Below are positions 25,910 to 33,880 of a stretch of DNA of 40,634 nucleotides, one piece after another. The first letter of the stretch is position 1, and each line of letters starts with the position of its first letter. The notes under the pieces are model-generated. The model was not told the origin of the DNA. It did not search any database and was given only the letters and a program-made list of their open reading frames with translations. The position numbers and the translations under genes are program-made. Origin of the DNA: Methylococcaceae bacterium UBA7658 (lineage in GTDB: Bacteria > Pseudomonadota > Gammaproteobacteria > Methylococcales > Methylomonadaceae); contig DLHW01000050.1 in NCBI GenBank assembly GCA_002483425.1, positions 1 to 40,634 of the forward strand. The letters are read 5' to 3'.

Positions 25910-26734
25910 TTAAATAACCTCAACAACGACGTGATTTTTACCTTTTTTCTTAACGCTGTACATTAAGTCGTCTGCAGTTTTCAATAATTTTTCAAAATCA
26001 CTTTGAAAGTTCGTGGCTGTTATTCCGCCGATACTTGCAGTAACAGTACAACAAGCAAAATCTGGTGATTCCTCAATCAGCCTACGAATTTTCTCAAGGG
26101 CTTGGTTTGCTCCGGTTGCATCAGTTGCCGGTAACAGAATGGCAAACTCATCCCCTCCCATACGGGCGATCAGGTCACATGACCGCAGGTTTTTTCTGAA
26201 TATATCCGCTACCAAGGTCAAGAGTTTATCGCCATAAAGATGGCCAAAAGTGTCATTCGCTTGTTTGAAATAGTCCAAGTCGATATAAGCGAGGGTTATA
26301 GGGAGAATATTTCGATTACATAAATTGAGCTTCGCAGCTGATCTTTCATAGAAAGAACGGCTGTTTAAAAGCCCTGTGAGTGCATCCATACAGCTATTTA
26401 GTTTTTCCTTTGCTAATGATGCAGTTAAGCTTGCATACATGAAGGTAACAATGACAAATGCTGACAGTTGGGTAAAAAAATTGACTACCCATACGTACGG
26501 TTGTGAGTATACTCTTCCAGCAAAATACATCGCTGCAAACCAGATAAAACTTGATAACAAGCAAAATAGCAGTGATTCAATTTTGTTTAAATGACTGGCT
26601 ACTAGCATTAATGGAATGAAATATAAAGGAAAAACCCTAATTTCTATGCCGGTAATGTAATCAATATAACCAATGAGTAAGAGAGACAATATGCCCAAAA
26701 AGGAAACCGTAATTTTTGATAAATTATTAGGCAT
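25910..26734 (-). CDS. membrane-bound diguanylate cyclase
   Basis: A 274-residue GGDEF protein that makes c-di-GMP. The N-terminal part has about four hydrophobic segments (through residue 105), without a recognisable ligand domain. A short linker leads to the GGDEF domain (from DALTGLLNSRSFYERS, about residue 117). The active-site motif GGDEF is intact, preceded by RSCD five residues upstream, an RxxD inhibitory site. TTG 26749 is in frame, but ATG 26734 is chosen because GGAG lies 9 bases before it. It sits with the toxin-antitoxin pair between gnd and zwf. The membrane sensor part is of unknown specificity. Confidence 0.92.
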   Translation of the reverse strand: MPNNLSKITVSFLGILSLLLIGYIDYITGIEIRVFPLYFIPLMLVASHLNKIESLLFCLLSSFIWFAAMYFAGRVYSQPYVWVVNFFTQLSAFVIVTFMYASLTASLAKEKLNSCMDALTGLLNSRSFYERSAAKLNLCNRNILPITLAYIDLDYFKQANDTFGHLYGDKLLTLVADIFRKNLRSCDLIARMGGDEFAILLPATDATGANQALEKIRRLIEESPDFACCTVTASIGGITATNFQSDFEKLLKTADDLMYSVKKKGKNHVVVEVI

Positions 26735-26824
26735 TTCCTGTTGCTCCAATTGAGAGGCTGTATCGTTTAAAGCTAGGCAGAATCAATTGCCATAAAGGGT
26801 AAATTGACTCTCGCCTTACCAAAT

Positions 26825-28270
26825 TTAAACATTGTAGGTCGAAGAAGCCGTCTTCCCCCCATGCCCCGTCCAGTCGGTATGGAAAAATGTGCCCCTTGGC
26901 TGGTCGATACGCTCGTACGTATGCGCGCCGAAGTAATCCCGTTGTGCTTGTAATAAATTGGCGGGCAGCCGCTCGGTGCGGTAGCCGTCGAAGTAGGCGA
27001 GGGCGGAGGAAAACGCCGGGGTCGGGATGCCTAGCTCAATCCCCATGATGACCGCTTTGCGCCAGCCTTCTTCGGCGCCGCGCATGGCGTCGATAAAGAA
27101 ATCGGCCATCAGCAGGTTTTCAATGTCGGGGTTGGTTTGGTAGGCTTGTTTGATGTCGTTCAGGAAGCCGCTTCTGATGATACAACCGCCGCGCCACATT
27201 AAGGCGATTTCGCCGTAATTGAGGTTAAAGTTGTATTCGCTTGAGGCCTCGCGTAATAAACGGAAACCTTGGGCGTATGAAATGATTTTGGCGGCATACA
27301 GGGCGTTACGGATGGCGTTGATCATGGCTTGTTTATCGCCGGAAAACGCTTTTTTAGGTCGCGCCAGGAATTCGGCGGCTTTGACGCGCTCATCTTTCTG
27401 TGCCGACAGGCAGCGCGCGAATACCGCTTCGCCGATCAAGGTCAACGGAATACCCAAATCCAGCGCGTTGATGCCGGTCCATTTGCCGGTGCCTTTTTGT
27501 CCCGCCGTATCGAGGATTTTGTTCAATAATGGTGAGCCGTCTTCGTCTTTATACGCCAAGATACCGGCGGAAATTTCGATCAGGTAAGAACTCAGTTCCC
27601 CCTTGTTCCACTCGTCGAAAATAACGTGCATTTCATCCGCGCTTAAGCCAAGTCCTTCTGACAATAATTGATAAGCTTCGCAAATGATTTGCATATCGCC
27701 GTATTCGATGCCGTTATGTACCATCTTGACATAATGGCCGGCGCCGTTGTCGCCGACCCACTCGCAGCAAGGGTCGCCGTCCACTTTCGCGCTGATGGCC
27801 TGAAAAATCGGTTTAACAAAAGGCCACGCTTCTTTGTTGCCGCCGGGCATGATGGAAGGCCCGTGGCGTGCGCCTTCTTCGCCGCCGGAAACGCCGGTGC
27901 CGATAAAGCGGATGCCTTTTTCTTGTAACGATGCGGTACGACGGTTGGTGTCGGTATAGAGCGAGTTGCCGCCGTCGACGATGATGTCGCCAGTAGATAA
28001 TAACGGAACCAGTTTGTCGATGTACTGGTCGACTACATCGCCCGCTTTCACCATCAACATGACGATGCGCGGCGATTTCAAGCTATCGACCAGCTCTTGC
28101 AATGAATACGCGCCGATCACTTGAGTGCCGTTGGCGGGACCCGATAAAAATTCTTCTGTTGTCGCGGCGGTGCGGTTATGAACGGCGACTTTATAGCCGT
28201 TATCGTTCATATTGAGGACGAGGTTTTGCCCCATTACCGCTAAACCGATTAATCCGATGTCTGCTTTCAT
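26825..28270 (-). CDS. gnd: 6-phosphogluconate dehydrogenase, decarboxylating (long form)
   Basis: Oxidises 6-phosphogluconate to ribulose 5-phosphate and CO2, supplying the RuMP acceptor and NAD(P)H. The 481-residue length marks the long, NADP-type family. Visible are GLAVMGQNLVLNMNDNGYKV with HNRT (Rossmann loop), GVSGGEEGARHGPSIMPGG, the catalytic Lys/His region HYVKMVHNGIEYGDMQ, and GQKGTGKWT. GGAA lies about 9 bases before the ATG. Together with zwf and pgl, 1.7 kb further on the same strand, it completes the oxidative pentose-phosphate pathway; in RuMP methanotrophs this set gives cyclic formaldehyde oxidation. Confidence 0.97.
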   Translation of the reverse strand: MKADIGLIGLAVMGQNLVLNMNDNGYKVAVHNRTAATTEEFLSGPANGTQVIGAYSLQELVDSLKSPRIVMLMVKAGDVVDQYIDKLVPLLSTGDIIVDGGNSLYTDTNRRTASLQEKGIRFIGTGVSGGEEGARHGPSIMPGGNKEAWPFVKPIFQAISAKVDGDPCCEWVGDNGAGHYVKMVHNGIEYGDMQIICEAYQLLSEGLGLSADEMHVIFDEWNKGELSSYLIEISAGILAYKDEDGSPLLNKILDTAGQKGTGKWTGINALDLGIPLTLIGEAVFARCLSAQKDERVKAAEFLARPKKAFSGDKQAMINAIRNALYAAKIISYAQGFRLLREASSEYNFNLNYGEIALMWRGGCIIRSGFLNDIKQAYQTNPDIENLLMADFFIDAMRGAEEGWRKAVIMGIELGIPTPAFSSALAYFDGYRTERLPANLLQAQRDYFGAHTYERIDQPRGTFFHTDWTGHGGKTASSTYNV

Positions 28271-28387
28271 TGTTTCTATTCCGAAGGTAAATGCTGTAAA
28301 TGATGGCTTATAGTAGCATGGTCCGCAATTGTTCTGAACCCGTGACGTTGTTGAAGGGGCTGAGATAAGGACTTATTTATCTGCGTT

Positions 28388-28401
28388 ATGATCTATATCA
28401 A
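28388..28401. promoter_or_regulatory. FNR/Anr-like binding site between gnd and the repeat-protein gene
   Basis: ATGAT-CTAT-ATCAA matches the FNR consensus TTGAT-N4-ATCAA at 9 of 10 positions. It lies 118 bases before the gnd start (- strand) and 124 bases before the start of the repeat protein (+ strand). Either could be the target; promoter boxes at the expected distance are not clear. Confidence 0.4.
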
Positions 28402-28524
28402 ACCCGAATTCAAGAAGTATGCAAGAATGTTTTCACCCAATGAGGGTAATTGTTCTTTTTATCAATTTATGGCTGGTAATTAAGATAACGCAATTAAACC
28501 GCTTTACCGTTATAAGGATAAAAA

Positions 28525-28833
28525 ATGAAAAAAATAATCACGATGACAGCACTTTTTACCATTTTGCCTATGCTGGCTAGTGCAGAAATGAAAATGCAAA
28601 ACAGTAATCCTTCGCCAGCACCTGTGGCCGAGCCTGAATTAGGACATCATATGCAAAATCGCGATCCTTCTCCCGAACAAAAAGTCGAATCAGCCGCCGC
28701 GCCCGAACATGTGATGCAAAATAGCAATCCTACGCCCGATAAGGCGCCAGAGCATACAATGAAAAACAGCAACCCAAAGAAATGGGTCAGCACCAATGCG
28801 GCATCTTTGGAAGAAAAGAATACTTCGAAGTAG
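28525..28833 (+). CDS. small exported protein with MQNSNP repeats
   Basis: A 102-residue protein. A signal peptide (MKKIITMTALFTILPMLASA) is probably cut after residue 20. The mature part consists of four short repeats: MQNSNPSPAP (24-33), MQNRDPSPEQ (43-52), MQNSNPTPDK (64-73) and MKNSNPKK (79-86). They are joined by Glu/Ala/Pro linkers, three of the four Met being preceded by HH, HV or HT. The composition predicts a disordered periplasmic or secreted protein. I know no family for it. Met and His next to each other could bind copper, which matters in methanotrophs, but this is speculation. AAGGAT lies 7 bases before the ATG. An FNR-like site lies upstream and a hairpin downstream. Confidence 0.75.
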   Translation: MKKIITMTALFTILPMLASAEMKMQNSNPSPAPVAEPELGHHMQNRDPSPEQKVESAAAPEHVMQNSNPTPDKAPEHTMKNSNPKKWVSTNAASLEEKNTSK

Positions 28834-28912
28834 TCGCATTTAATAAAATGCGAAGATTTTTTACGATTTTTTAAATTGTGAAAATCAATTTGAATATAAG
28901 TAAGAATTCCAA

Positions 28913-28937
28913 CAAAGGGGTTGTTTAAACCCCTTTG
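28913..28937. terminator. hairpin between two convergent small exported-protein genes
   Basis: A perfect 10-bp inverted repeat, CAAAGGGGTT (28913-28922) / AACCCCTTTG (28928-28937), has a 5-base loop. It lies between the convergent stops at 28833 and 28963. There is no good T run on either side. Confidence 0.55.
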
Positions 28938-28962
28938 CTGTTCTGGCAAATTAGAATGTCAC

Positions 28963-29373
28963 TTAAAGTTTGACGCCGGTATAAGTGAACTTACCGCCTA
29001 AGGTGCCGCTACCGACTCCGGAAAAGCCTAATTTATCCCTGTTGAAAGTGAGATGAGCTAAGCGAAGTTTTTTTAATTCTGGACCGTCAAATTCTAGTAG
29101 ATTAATGCTACCTCCACCCACGCAGTTAGAGTTCAAAACAAGAAACGAAGGTTCGCTCAAAAAATACTTATTTCCGCTGGAGTGATTGCAAGTAGCATTG
29201 AAAATAAAATTTTTTGACACATTTATTAAACAATGAGTCCAGCCGTCTTCGTTATTGAAATAGACGCTCCATTTACCGGTTGTATCTTCCGCAGTGCAGG
29301 CTGCCCATAAAGGACTGATAAACATACTCGACAACAAAAGCATTATCTTCCAAGGATGATATTTTTTTTTCAT
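28963..29373 (-). CDS. exported protein of unknown function with four cysteines
   Basis: A 136-residue protein. The N-terminus is a signal peptide (MKKKYHPWKIMLLLSSMFISPLWA) with a likely cut at LWA-AC. The mature part has Cys26, Cys48, Cys62 and Cys84, which could form two disulfides, and is predicted to be mostly beta strand with many Gly, Thr and Asn (GKWSVYFNN, LGFSGVGSGTLGGKFTYTG). GAGGG lies 7 bases before the ATG. No family recognised. It converges with the repeat-protein gene. Confidence 0.7.
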   Translation of the reverse strand: MKKKYHPWKIMLLLSSMFISPLWAACTAEDTTGKWSVYFNNEDGWTHCLINVSKNFIFNATCNHSSGNKYFLSEPSFLVLNSNCVGGGSINLLEFDGPELKKLRLAHLTFNRDKLGFSGVGSGTLGGKFTYTGVKL

Positions 29374-29565
29374 GACAACGCCCTCAAAAATAGTTAAGTC
29401 AAAAGGTTTTGATTTTTAAATTTACCAAAAACATAACGTTTAAGGAAAATACATCCTAATGAATCAGTAGATAACAATCAAACTTATTCTTTTTCGGTTA
29501 TTGATATCTTATCCCGGTATTAAGGCAAACCCGGTAAAGTAAATAGCGACTCCAACGCCACGGTA

Positions 29566-30435
29566 TTACTCATACAAAACCGAATTACATTCTTTAGGCA
29601 ACGGGATTTTCGGGGCGGGCGGAGCCGGTTTAGGGTGTTTGGCTTCGTAGGAAAACCACCATGCCAAGTCGCCGCCGCAGCCGTCGCCAGATGGGACAGG
29701 ATCTTGCTTTTCGCAGTTACCATTTCCGGCCGGACACTTCAACCGGACGTGAAAGTGGTCGTCGTGTTTATACCAAGGCCGGATTTTTTGCAGCCAATCA
29801 TGGGACGACTTGCTTTGGCAAAGTTCTTTTTTAATCGCGGCGTTGACGAAAATTCGGTCCACTTCCGGCATCCGGGCGGCAGCTTCCAATATTTTTTCGT
29901 TGTTGAAAGACCATTCCGCCGGTTTGATGCTTTCGGTTTTTGAGTTAACAACCGATGATGCGCTCCAGGTTTCCCGTTCGCTTAAACTCAGCGTTCTTTT
30001 TTCGGCTTCAGCCGAAAGCAAAAACCAAATATCGGCGTCAAGGCCGGTCTGGTGGCTTTTGTGACCACTAACAGTGGGGCCGCCGCGGGGCTGGCCGAGG
30101 TCGCCGATTAGCAACGCGCCTAAATGTTGAGCTTGGGCGGTTTTTCCTAACGCTTCGATAAAACGCACCAGGTCGGGATGACCGAAGTTACGTTTTCTGG
30201 ATAAGCGCATTACTTGATAACCTGTTCCGTTTATCGGCAGAACAGCCCCTCCGCGTAAACAGCCGGACGTATATTTACCGATACTCTCGGTGGTTTTCCC
30301 GCCGGTTGGTTTATCGATTTTAGACCAAATTTGAGCATCGGATTGAGCGCATACCGAGTTGAAAAACAATAAAAACAGTAGCAAGAGAGCGATCCTCACG
30401 GGTGCGGATGTGTGCCGGATAGATAAGGTAACCAT
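29566..30435 (-). CDS. mepA: penicillin-insensitive murein endopeptidase
   Basis: A periplasmic zinc enzyme that cuts D-Ala-mDAP cross-links in peptidoglycan. The signal peptide covers about residues 1-30 (IALLLLFLLFFNSVCA). The LAS-family metal ligands are His125 and Asp133 in SGHKSHQTGLDADIW, with the further His in HDDHFHVRLKCP near residue 230. Six Cys in the mature protein fit the disulfide pattern of MepA. The length of 289 is close to the E. coli enzyme (274). No good ribosome-binding site precedes the ATG, so a start slightly inside (GTG at 30399) is possible. Single gene. Confidence 0.93.
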   Translation of the reverse strand: MVTLSIRHTSAPVRIALLLLFLLFFNSVCAQSDAQIWSKIDKPTGGKTTESIGKYTSGCLRGGAVLPINGTGYQVMRLSRKRNFGHPDLVRFIEALGKTAQAQHLGALLIGDLGQPRGGPTVSGHKSHQTGLDADIWFLLSAEAEKRTLSLSERETWSASSVVNSKTESIKPAEWSFNNEKILEAAARMPEVDRIFVNAAIKKELCQSKSSHDWLQKIRPWYKHDDHFHVRLKCPAGNGNCEKQDPVPSGDGCGGDLAWWFSYEAKHPKPAPPAPKIPLPKECNSVLYE

Positions 30436-30503
30436 AAGCTTATAAAGTGATTGTATTCTTGAGGTTATAGAACATTTGAATTAATTAGGGCCTTTGTTAA
30501 TGC

Positions 30504-31121
30504 TTAAGAAGATAATAACGCCGTAATTAAATTTTTGAGGTTATGTGTTTGCCGTTTCCGGGTTAGCCGGTTAGCGATAATAATGCTTTTTAAATCGGTT
30601 AAAGCGCGATTGAAGTCATCGTTAACCAGAATGTAGTCGAATTCGCCGTGATGACTTATTTCCGTGACGGCTTCTTGCATCCTCAGGGCGATCACCCGGT
30701 CTTCGTCTTGACCGCGATTTTTCAATCGTTGTTCGAGGATGGCGGTTGACGGCGGCAGAATGAATATCGATCTGCTTTGCGGTCTTATTGTCCGGATTTG
30801 CTGGGCGCCTTGCCAATCGATTTCAAGGATTACGTCTAAGCCTTTTTGTAAGTTTTCCTCAACCGTATGCTTTGCCGTGCCGTAATAATTGCCGAATACG
30901 GCGGCGTGTTCTAACAATTCGCCGCAATTGATTAAGCCGTTAAACTGCTCCGGCGTTACGAAGAAATAATCTTGGCCGTTGACTTCACCCGGTCTGATAA
31001 ATCGGGTCGTATGCGAAACCGATACGATTAAATTTTCAATATCAGCGACCAGTTGTTTGACTAGGCTGGTTTTTCCGGCGCCGGACGGGGCGGAAATAAT
31101 ATAGAGTTCACCCATGTTCAT
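30504..31121 (-). CDS. gmk: guanylate kinase
   Basis: Phosphorylates GMP to GDP in the cytoplasm. It has 205 residues with the P-loop SAPSGAGKTSL at the N-terminus, SHTTRFIRPGEVNGQDYFFV (GMP-binding region) near residue 37, LEIDWQGAQQIR near 98 and the lid region after 125. The first of two near-adjacent ATG codons is used (the other is at 31115); neither has a clear ribosome-binding site. It lies 41 bases after yicC on the same strand, a pairing common in gammaproteobacteria. Confidence 0.96.
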   Translation of the reverse strand: MNMGELYIISAPSGAGKTSLVKQLVADIENLIVSVSHTTRFIRPGEVNGQDYFFVTPEQFNGLINCGELLEHAAVFGNYYGTAKHTVEENLQKGLDVILEIDWQGAQQIRTIRPQSRSIFILPPSTAILEQRLKNRGQDEDRVIALRMQEAVTEISHHGEFDYILVNDDFNRALTDLKSIIIANRLTRKRQTHNLKNLITALLSS

Positions 31122-31162
31122 GCGGTTTTAGCGTCTTAATTTTGAATCTTGGATTGCCTTTA

Positions 31163-32026
31163 TTATTCGATATTCTGAACTTGTTCGCGGATTTGCTCAA
31201 TCAGCACCTTAAGTTCGATCGCAATTTGAGTCATGTCTTTATCGGTTGATTTAGAACCCAAGGTATTCGCTTCCCGGTTTAGTTCCTGCATTAAAAAATC
31301 CAGCCGTCTGCCAACCGGTTCGGCTTGGTTCAACACTCTCAGCACTTCATGGACATGTGTGCCGAGCCGGTCCAATTCTTCGCTAATGTCCAGTCTTTGG
31401 GCATGATAAACGAGTTCTTGCTCGAGCCGGTCGAAATCGGGTTGCAGGGCTAATTCGGCAATCCGGTCCGTAAGTTTTTTTCGTAGCCCGGACAGTACCT
31501 CGGGTAATCGTTGCGAGGCGGCGGCAATTTGTGTCAGTATTTTGCCGCAGCGCTCATCCATAAGGGTTTTAAGCTGCTGACCTTCTCGTTCTCTGGTTTC
31601 TGTTAATTGCGTCAAAGTCGCCGTGACAAGCCGGTTGATTTCGAGACCGAGTTGAGTTTTATCAAACTCCGGTTCTTGCTGAATCCCCGGAAATGCCAAT
31701 ACGTCTAATGCGGAAAAAGAGACGGGCGAAATCATTTGCCGCTCGATGAGTTCGGTTGCCGCAATAAGCGCCGCGACCGCATCCGGATCGACGATAAAGT
31801 TTTGTTTGCCGCTCTGCTTTTTGAGGGTTAGGGTGCATTCGATTTTACCGCGGCTGATTTTGGCCGAGATGAGCGTCCGGATGCCGGTTTCGGCAAAACG
31901 AAAACGCTCCGGGATTTTAATGGCGCAGTCTAGGTAGCGGTGATTAACGGAACGCAGTTCGCAGTTAAGCGTCAAGTTTGAAAGTTCGGCTTCTTGCGCA
32001 GCAAATGCGGTCATGCTTCTAATCAT
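31163..32026 (-). CDS. yicC: YicC/YloC family endoribonuclease
   Basis: A 287-residue member of the YicC family. The start MIRSMTAFA is typical. The N-terminal YicC_N domain contains the conserved SVNHRYLD near residue 27, and the C-terminal domain ends with GRRLDFLMQELNREANTLGSK and the helix after it. YicC proteins form hexameric endoribonucleases acting on small RNAs. It is the first gene of a yicC-gmk unit and is divergent from the kinase gene, with 44 bases between their start codons containing a TATAAT (32035-32040). Confidence 0.95.
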   Translation of the reverse strand: MIRSMTAFAAQEAELSNLTLNCELRSVNHRYLDCAIKIPERFRFAETGIRTLISAKISRGKIECTLTLKKQSGKQNFIVDPDAVAALIAATELIERQMISPVSFSALDVLAFPGIQQEPEFDKTQLGLEINRLVTATLTQLTETREREGQQLKTLMDERCGKILTQIAAASQRLPEVLSGLRKKLTDRIAELALQPDFDRLEQELVYHAQRLDISEELDRLGTHVHEVLRVLNQAEPVGRRLDFLMQELNREANTLGSKSTDKDMTQIAIELKVLIEQIREQVQNIE

Positions 32027-32070
32027 TTTTCACCTATAATGATGTCTACATTTAAGATAATCCGACTGCC

Positions 32071-32970
32071 ATGGCCGAATATTACGATCCGGAAACTTAC
32101 CCTAAAGAGTGGAACTATCTACAGACCGGCACCATTATAGACCAGTACATGATCGAGCGGGAATTAGCTCACGGTGGATTCAGTTCGGTGTATTTGGCAC
32201 GTCAGATGTCGGATCAGTTTCAAGTGGCCTTGAAAGAATACCTGCCTAGAAAACTTGCACATAGGACTTGGAACAATGTCATTGTTCCTAATAGCAAAGA
32301 AACCCAAGCGATGTTTAAGCGCGGCCGGGCATTATTTTTTGAAGAAGCTAAAGTGTTAGCCACCTTGAAGCACCCGAATATCGTGGAAGTTATCAATTTT
32401 TTCAGAGCGAACGATACCGTCTATAGCGTGATGACATACGACTACGGCGTTACTTTGGATAAGGTGGTGATAAAAAAAATGTTGCCGGTAACTGAAGCGT
32501 TCATCTTGGCGGTCTTTAAATCGTTGATGGCGGGCGTCGCTTATATCCACGAGCAAAAATTTGTGCATCTTGACATCAAGCCTGGCAATATTTTAATTCG
32601 TCCCGATAACGATGCATTGTTGCTCGATTTCGGCGCAATTCAAAAATTAACTCCGTACAGGGTTAGCAAAGTCGATACAGTATTAACGCCCGGTTATTCC
32701 CCGGCCGAACAATACGATACCAATGCAATACTGGGGCCGTGGACCGACATCTATGCTATTGGCGCAAGTATGAGAACCTGTCTCGATAATAAAACACCCA
32801 TGCCCGCTGTCGAACGGGTGCAGAAAGATACGTTGATCCCCGCAATTAAAGCATTTAATAAAAGACTCCCCGATTACATTTTAAAAGCCATCGATTGGGC
32901 AATGGAGCCCATAGCGGAAAACCGGCCGCAAAATTTAGAACAATTTAAACAAGCGCTGGCCATTACTTAA
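32071..32970 (+). CDS. Hanks-type serine/threonine protein kinase
   Basis: A 299-residue soluble kinase with a single catalytic domain (about 24-297) and no membrane helix. The glycine-rich loop reads ELAHGGFSSVYLAR, the first Gly being replaced by Ala. The ATP-binding Lys is Lys55 (VALKEY), and the helix-C Glu is 91 or 92. The catalytic loop is HLDIKPGN (166-173), so the Arg of HRD is missing (a non-RD kinase). DFG is 186-188, and the APE motif reads PAE (211-213) in GYSPAEQY. All residues needed for phosphotransfer are present. It lies between yicC (divergent) and rph (same strand, 76 bases later). No phosphatase gene is seen nearby. Substrate unknown. Confidence 0.92.
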   Translation: MAEYYDPETYPKEWNYLQTGTIIDQYMIERELAHGGFSSVYLARQMSDQFQVALKEYLPRKLAHRTWNNVIVPNSKETQAMFKRGRALFFEEAKVLATLKHPNIVEVINFFRANDTVYSVMTYDYGVTLDKVVIKKMLPVTEAFILAVFKSLMAGVAYIHEQKFVHLDIKPGNILIRPDNDALLLDFGAIQKLTPYRVSKVDTVLTPGYSPAEQYDTNAILGPWTDIYAIGASMRTCLDNKTPMPAVERVQKDTLIPAIKAFNKRLPDYILKAIDWAMEPIAENRPQNLEQFKQALAIT

Positions 32971-33046
32971 ACCTCGAGATTTTGAGCCATTGTCTCCGTT
33001 CAATTAGGGTATACTGGATGGTTTTAACAGTTCAGGACGGATGATT

Positions 33047-33769
33047 ATGCGACCCAGCGGACGCGATGCAAATCAATTACGGGATATTAAATTTACCTGC
33101 GGATTTACTAAACATGCGGAAGGCTCGGTGCTGGTCGAATTCGGTGAAACTCGAGTTCTTTGCACTGCCAGTGTGGATTTAAATAATGTTCCGCGCTTTC
33201 TGAAAGGCAAAGGCGAAGGTTGGATTACGGCCGAATATGGGATGTTGCCGCGCTCCACCCATAGCCGGATGGGACGTGAAGCCAGCCAGGGCAAACAAGG
33301 CGGGCGCACCATGGAGATTCAGCGATTGATCGGACGTTCACTAAGGGCGGCTGTCGATATGAAAGCCTTGGGCGAAAATACCATTACCATCGATTGCGAT
33401 GTATTACAGGCCGACGGCGGGACGCGCACGGCGTCGATAACCGGCGGATTTGTGGCGTTGTCGCTCGCCGTCAAACAAATGTTAAAGAATAAGCAAATTA
33501 AATCAAATCCTATTCACGGACAAGTCGCGTCGGTATCGGTCGGCATTTATAAGGGCGTACCGATATTGGATTTAGATTATGCCGAAGACAGCCAGGCTGA
33601 AACCGATATGAACGTGGTGATGAACGATGCGCTCAGCTTTATCGAGTTGCAAGGAACCGCCGAAGGTCATGCATTCAGAAAGGACGAACTCGACCGAATG
33701 CTGGAATTAGCCGGTTACGGTATTAAACAACTGCTCGAAAAACAGCGTGAGGCGCTGGGAAATGTTTGA
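33047..33769 (+). CDS. rph: ribonuclease PH
   Basis: A phosphorolytic 3'-5' exoribonuclease that trims tRNA 3' ends. It has 240 residues, the standard length, with MRPSGRDANQLR at the start, AEYGMLPRSTHSRMGREA near residue 63, a TMEIQRLIGRSLRA helix and the catalytic DCDVLQADGGTRTASITG region near 118. ATG 33041 is also in frame, but ATG 33047 gives the usual N-terminus and leaves 9 bases to AGGA (33034-33037). A TATACT at 33010-33015 is a possible -10 box. Confidence 0.96.
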   Translation: MRPSGRDANQLRDIKFTCGFTKHAEGSVLVEFGETRVLCTASVDLNNVPRFLKGKGEGWITAEYGMLPRSTHSRMGREASQGKQGGRTMEIQRLIGRSLRAAVDMKALGENTITIDCDVLQADGGTRTASITGGFVALSLAVKQMLKNKQIKSNPIHGQVASVSVGIYKGVPILDLDYAEDSQAETDMNVVMNDALSFIELQGTAEGHAFRKDELDRMLELAGYGIKQLLEKQREALGNV

Positions 33770-33880
33770 ATTGTTAACCTGTAAAAGAATAGGTAGCGAT
33801 ATGGGCGGGTTTACGGACTTAAAAAACTTACCGGAAAATGCTTTATCTTGAGCGATAAATACCTAACTGCAATTGCCGTT

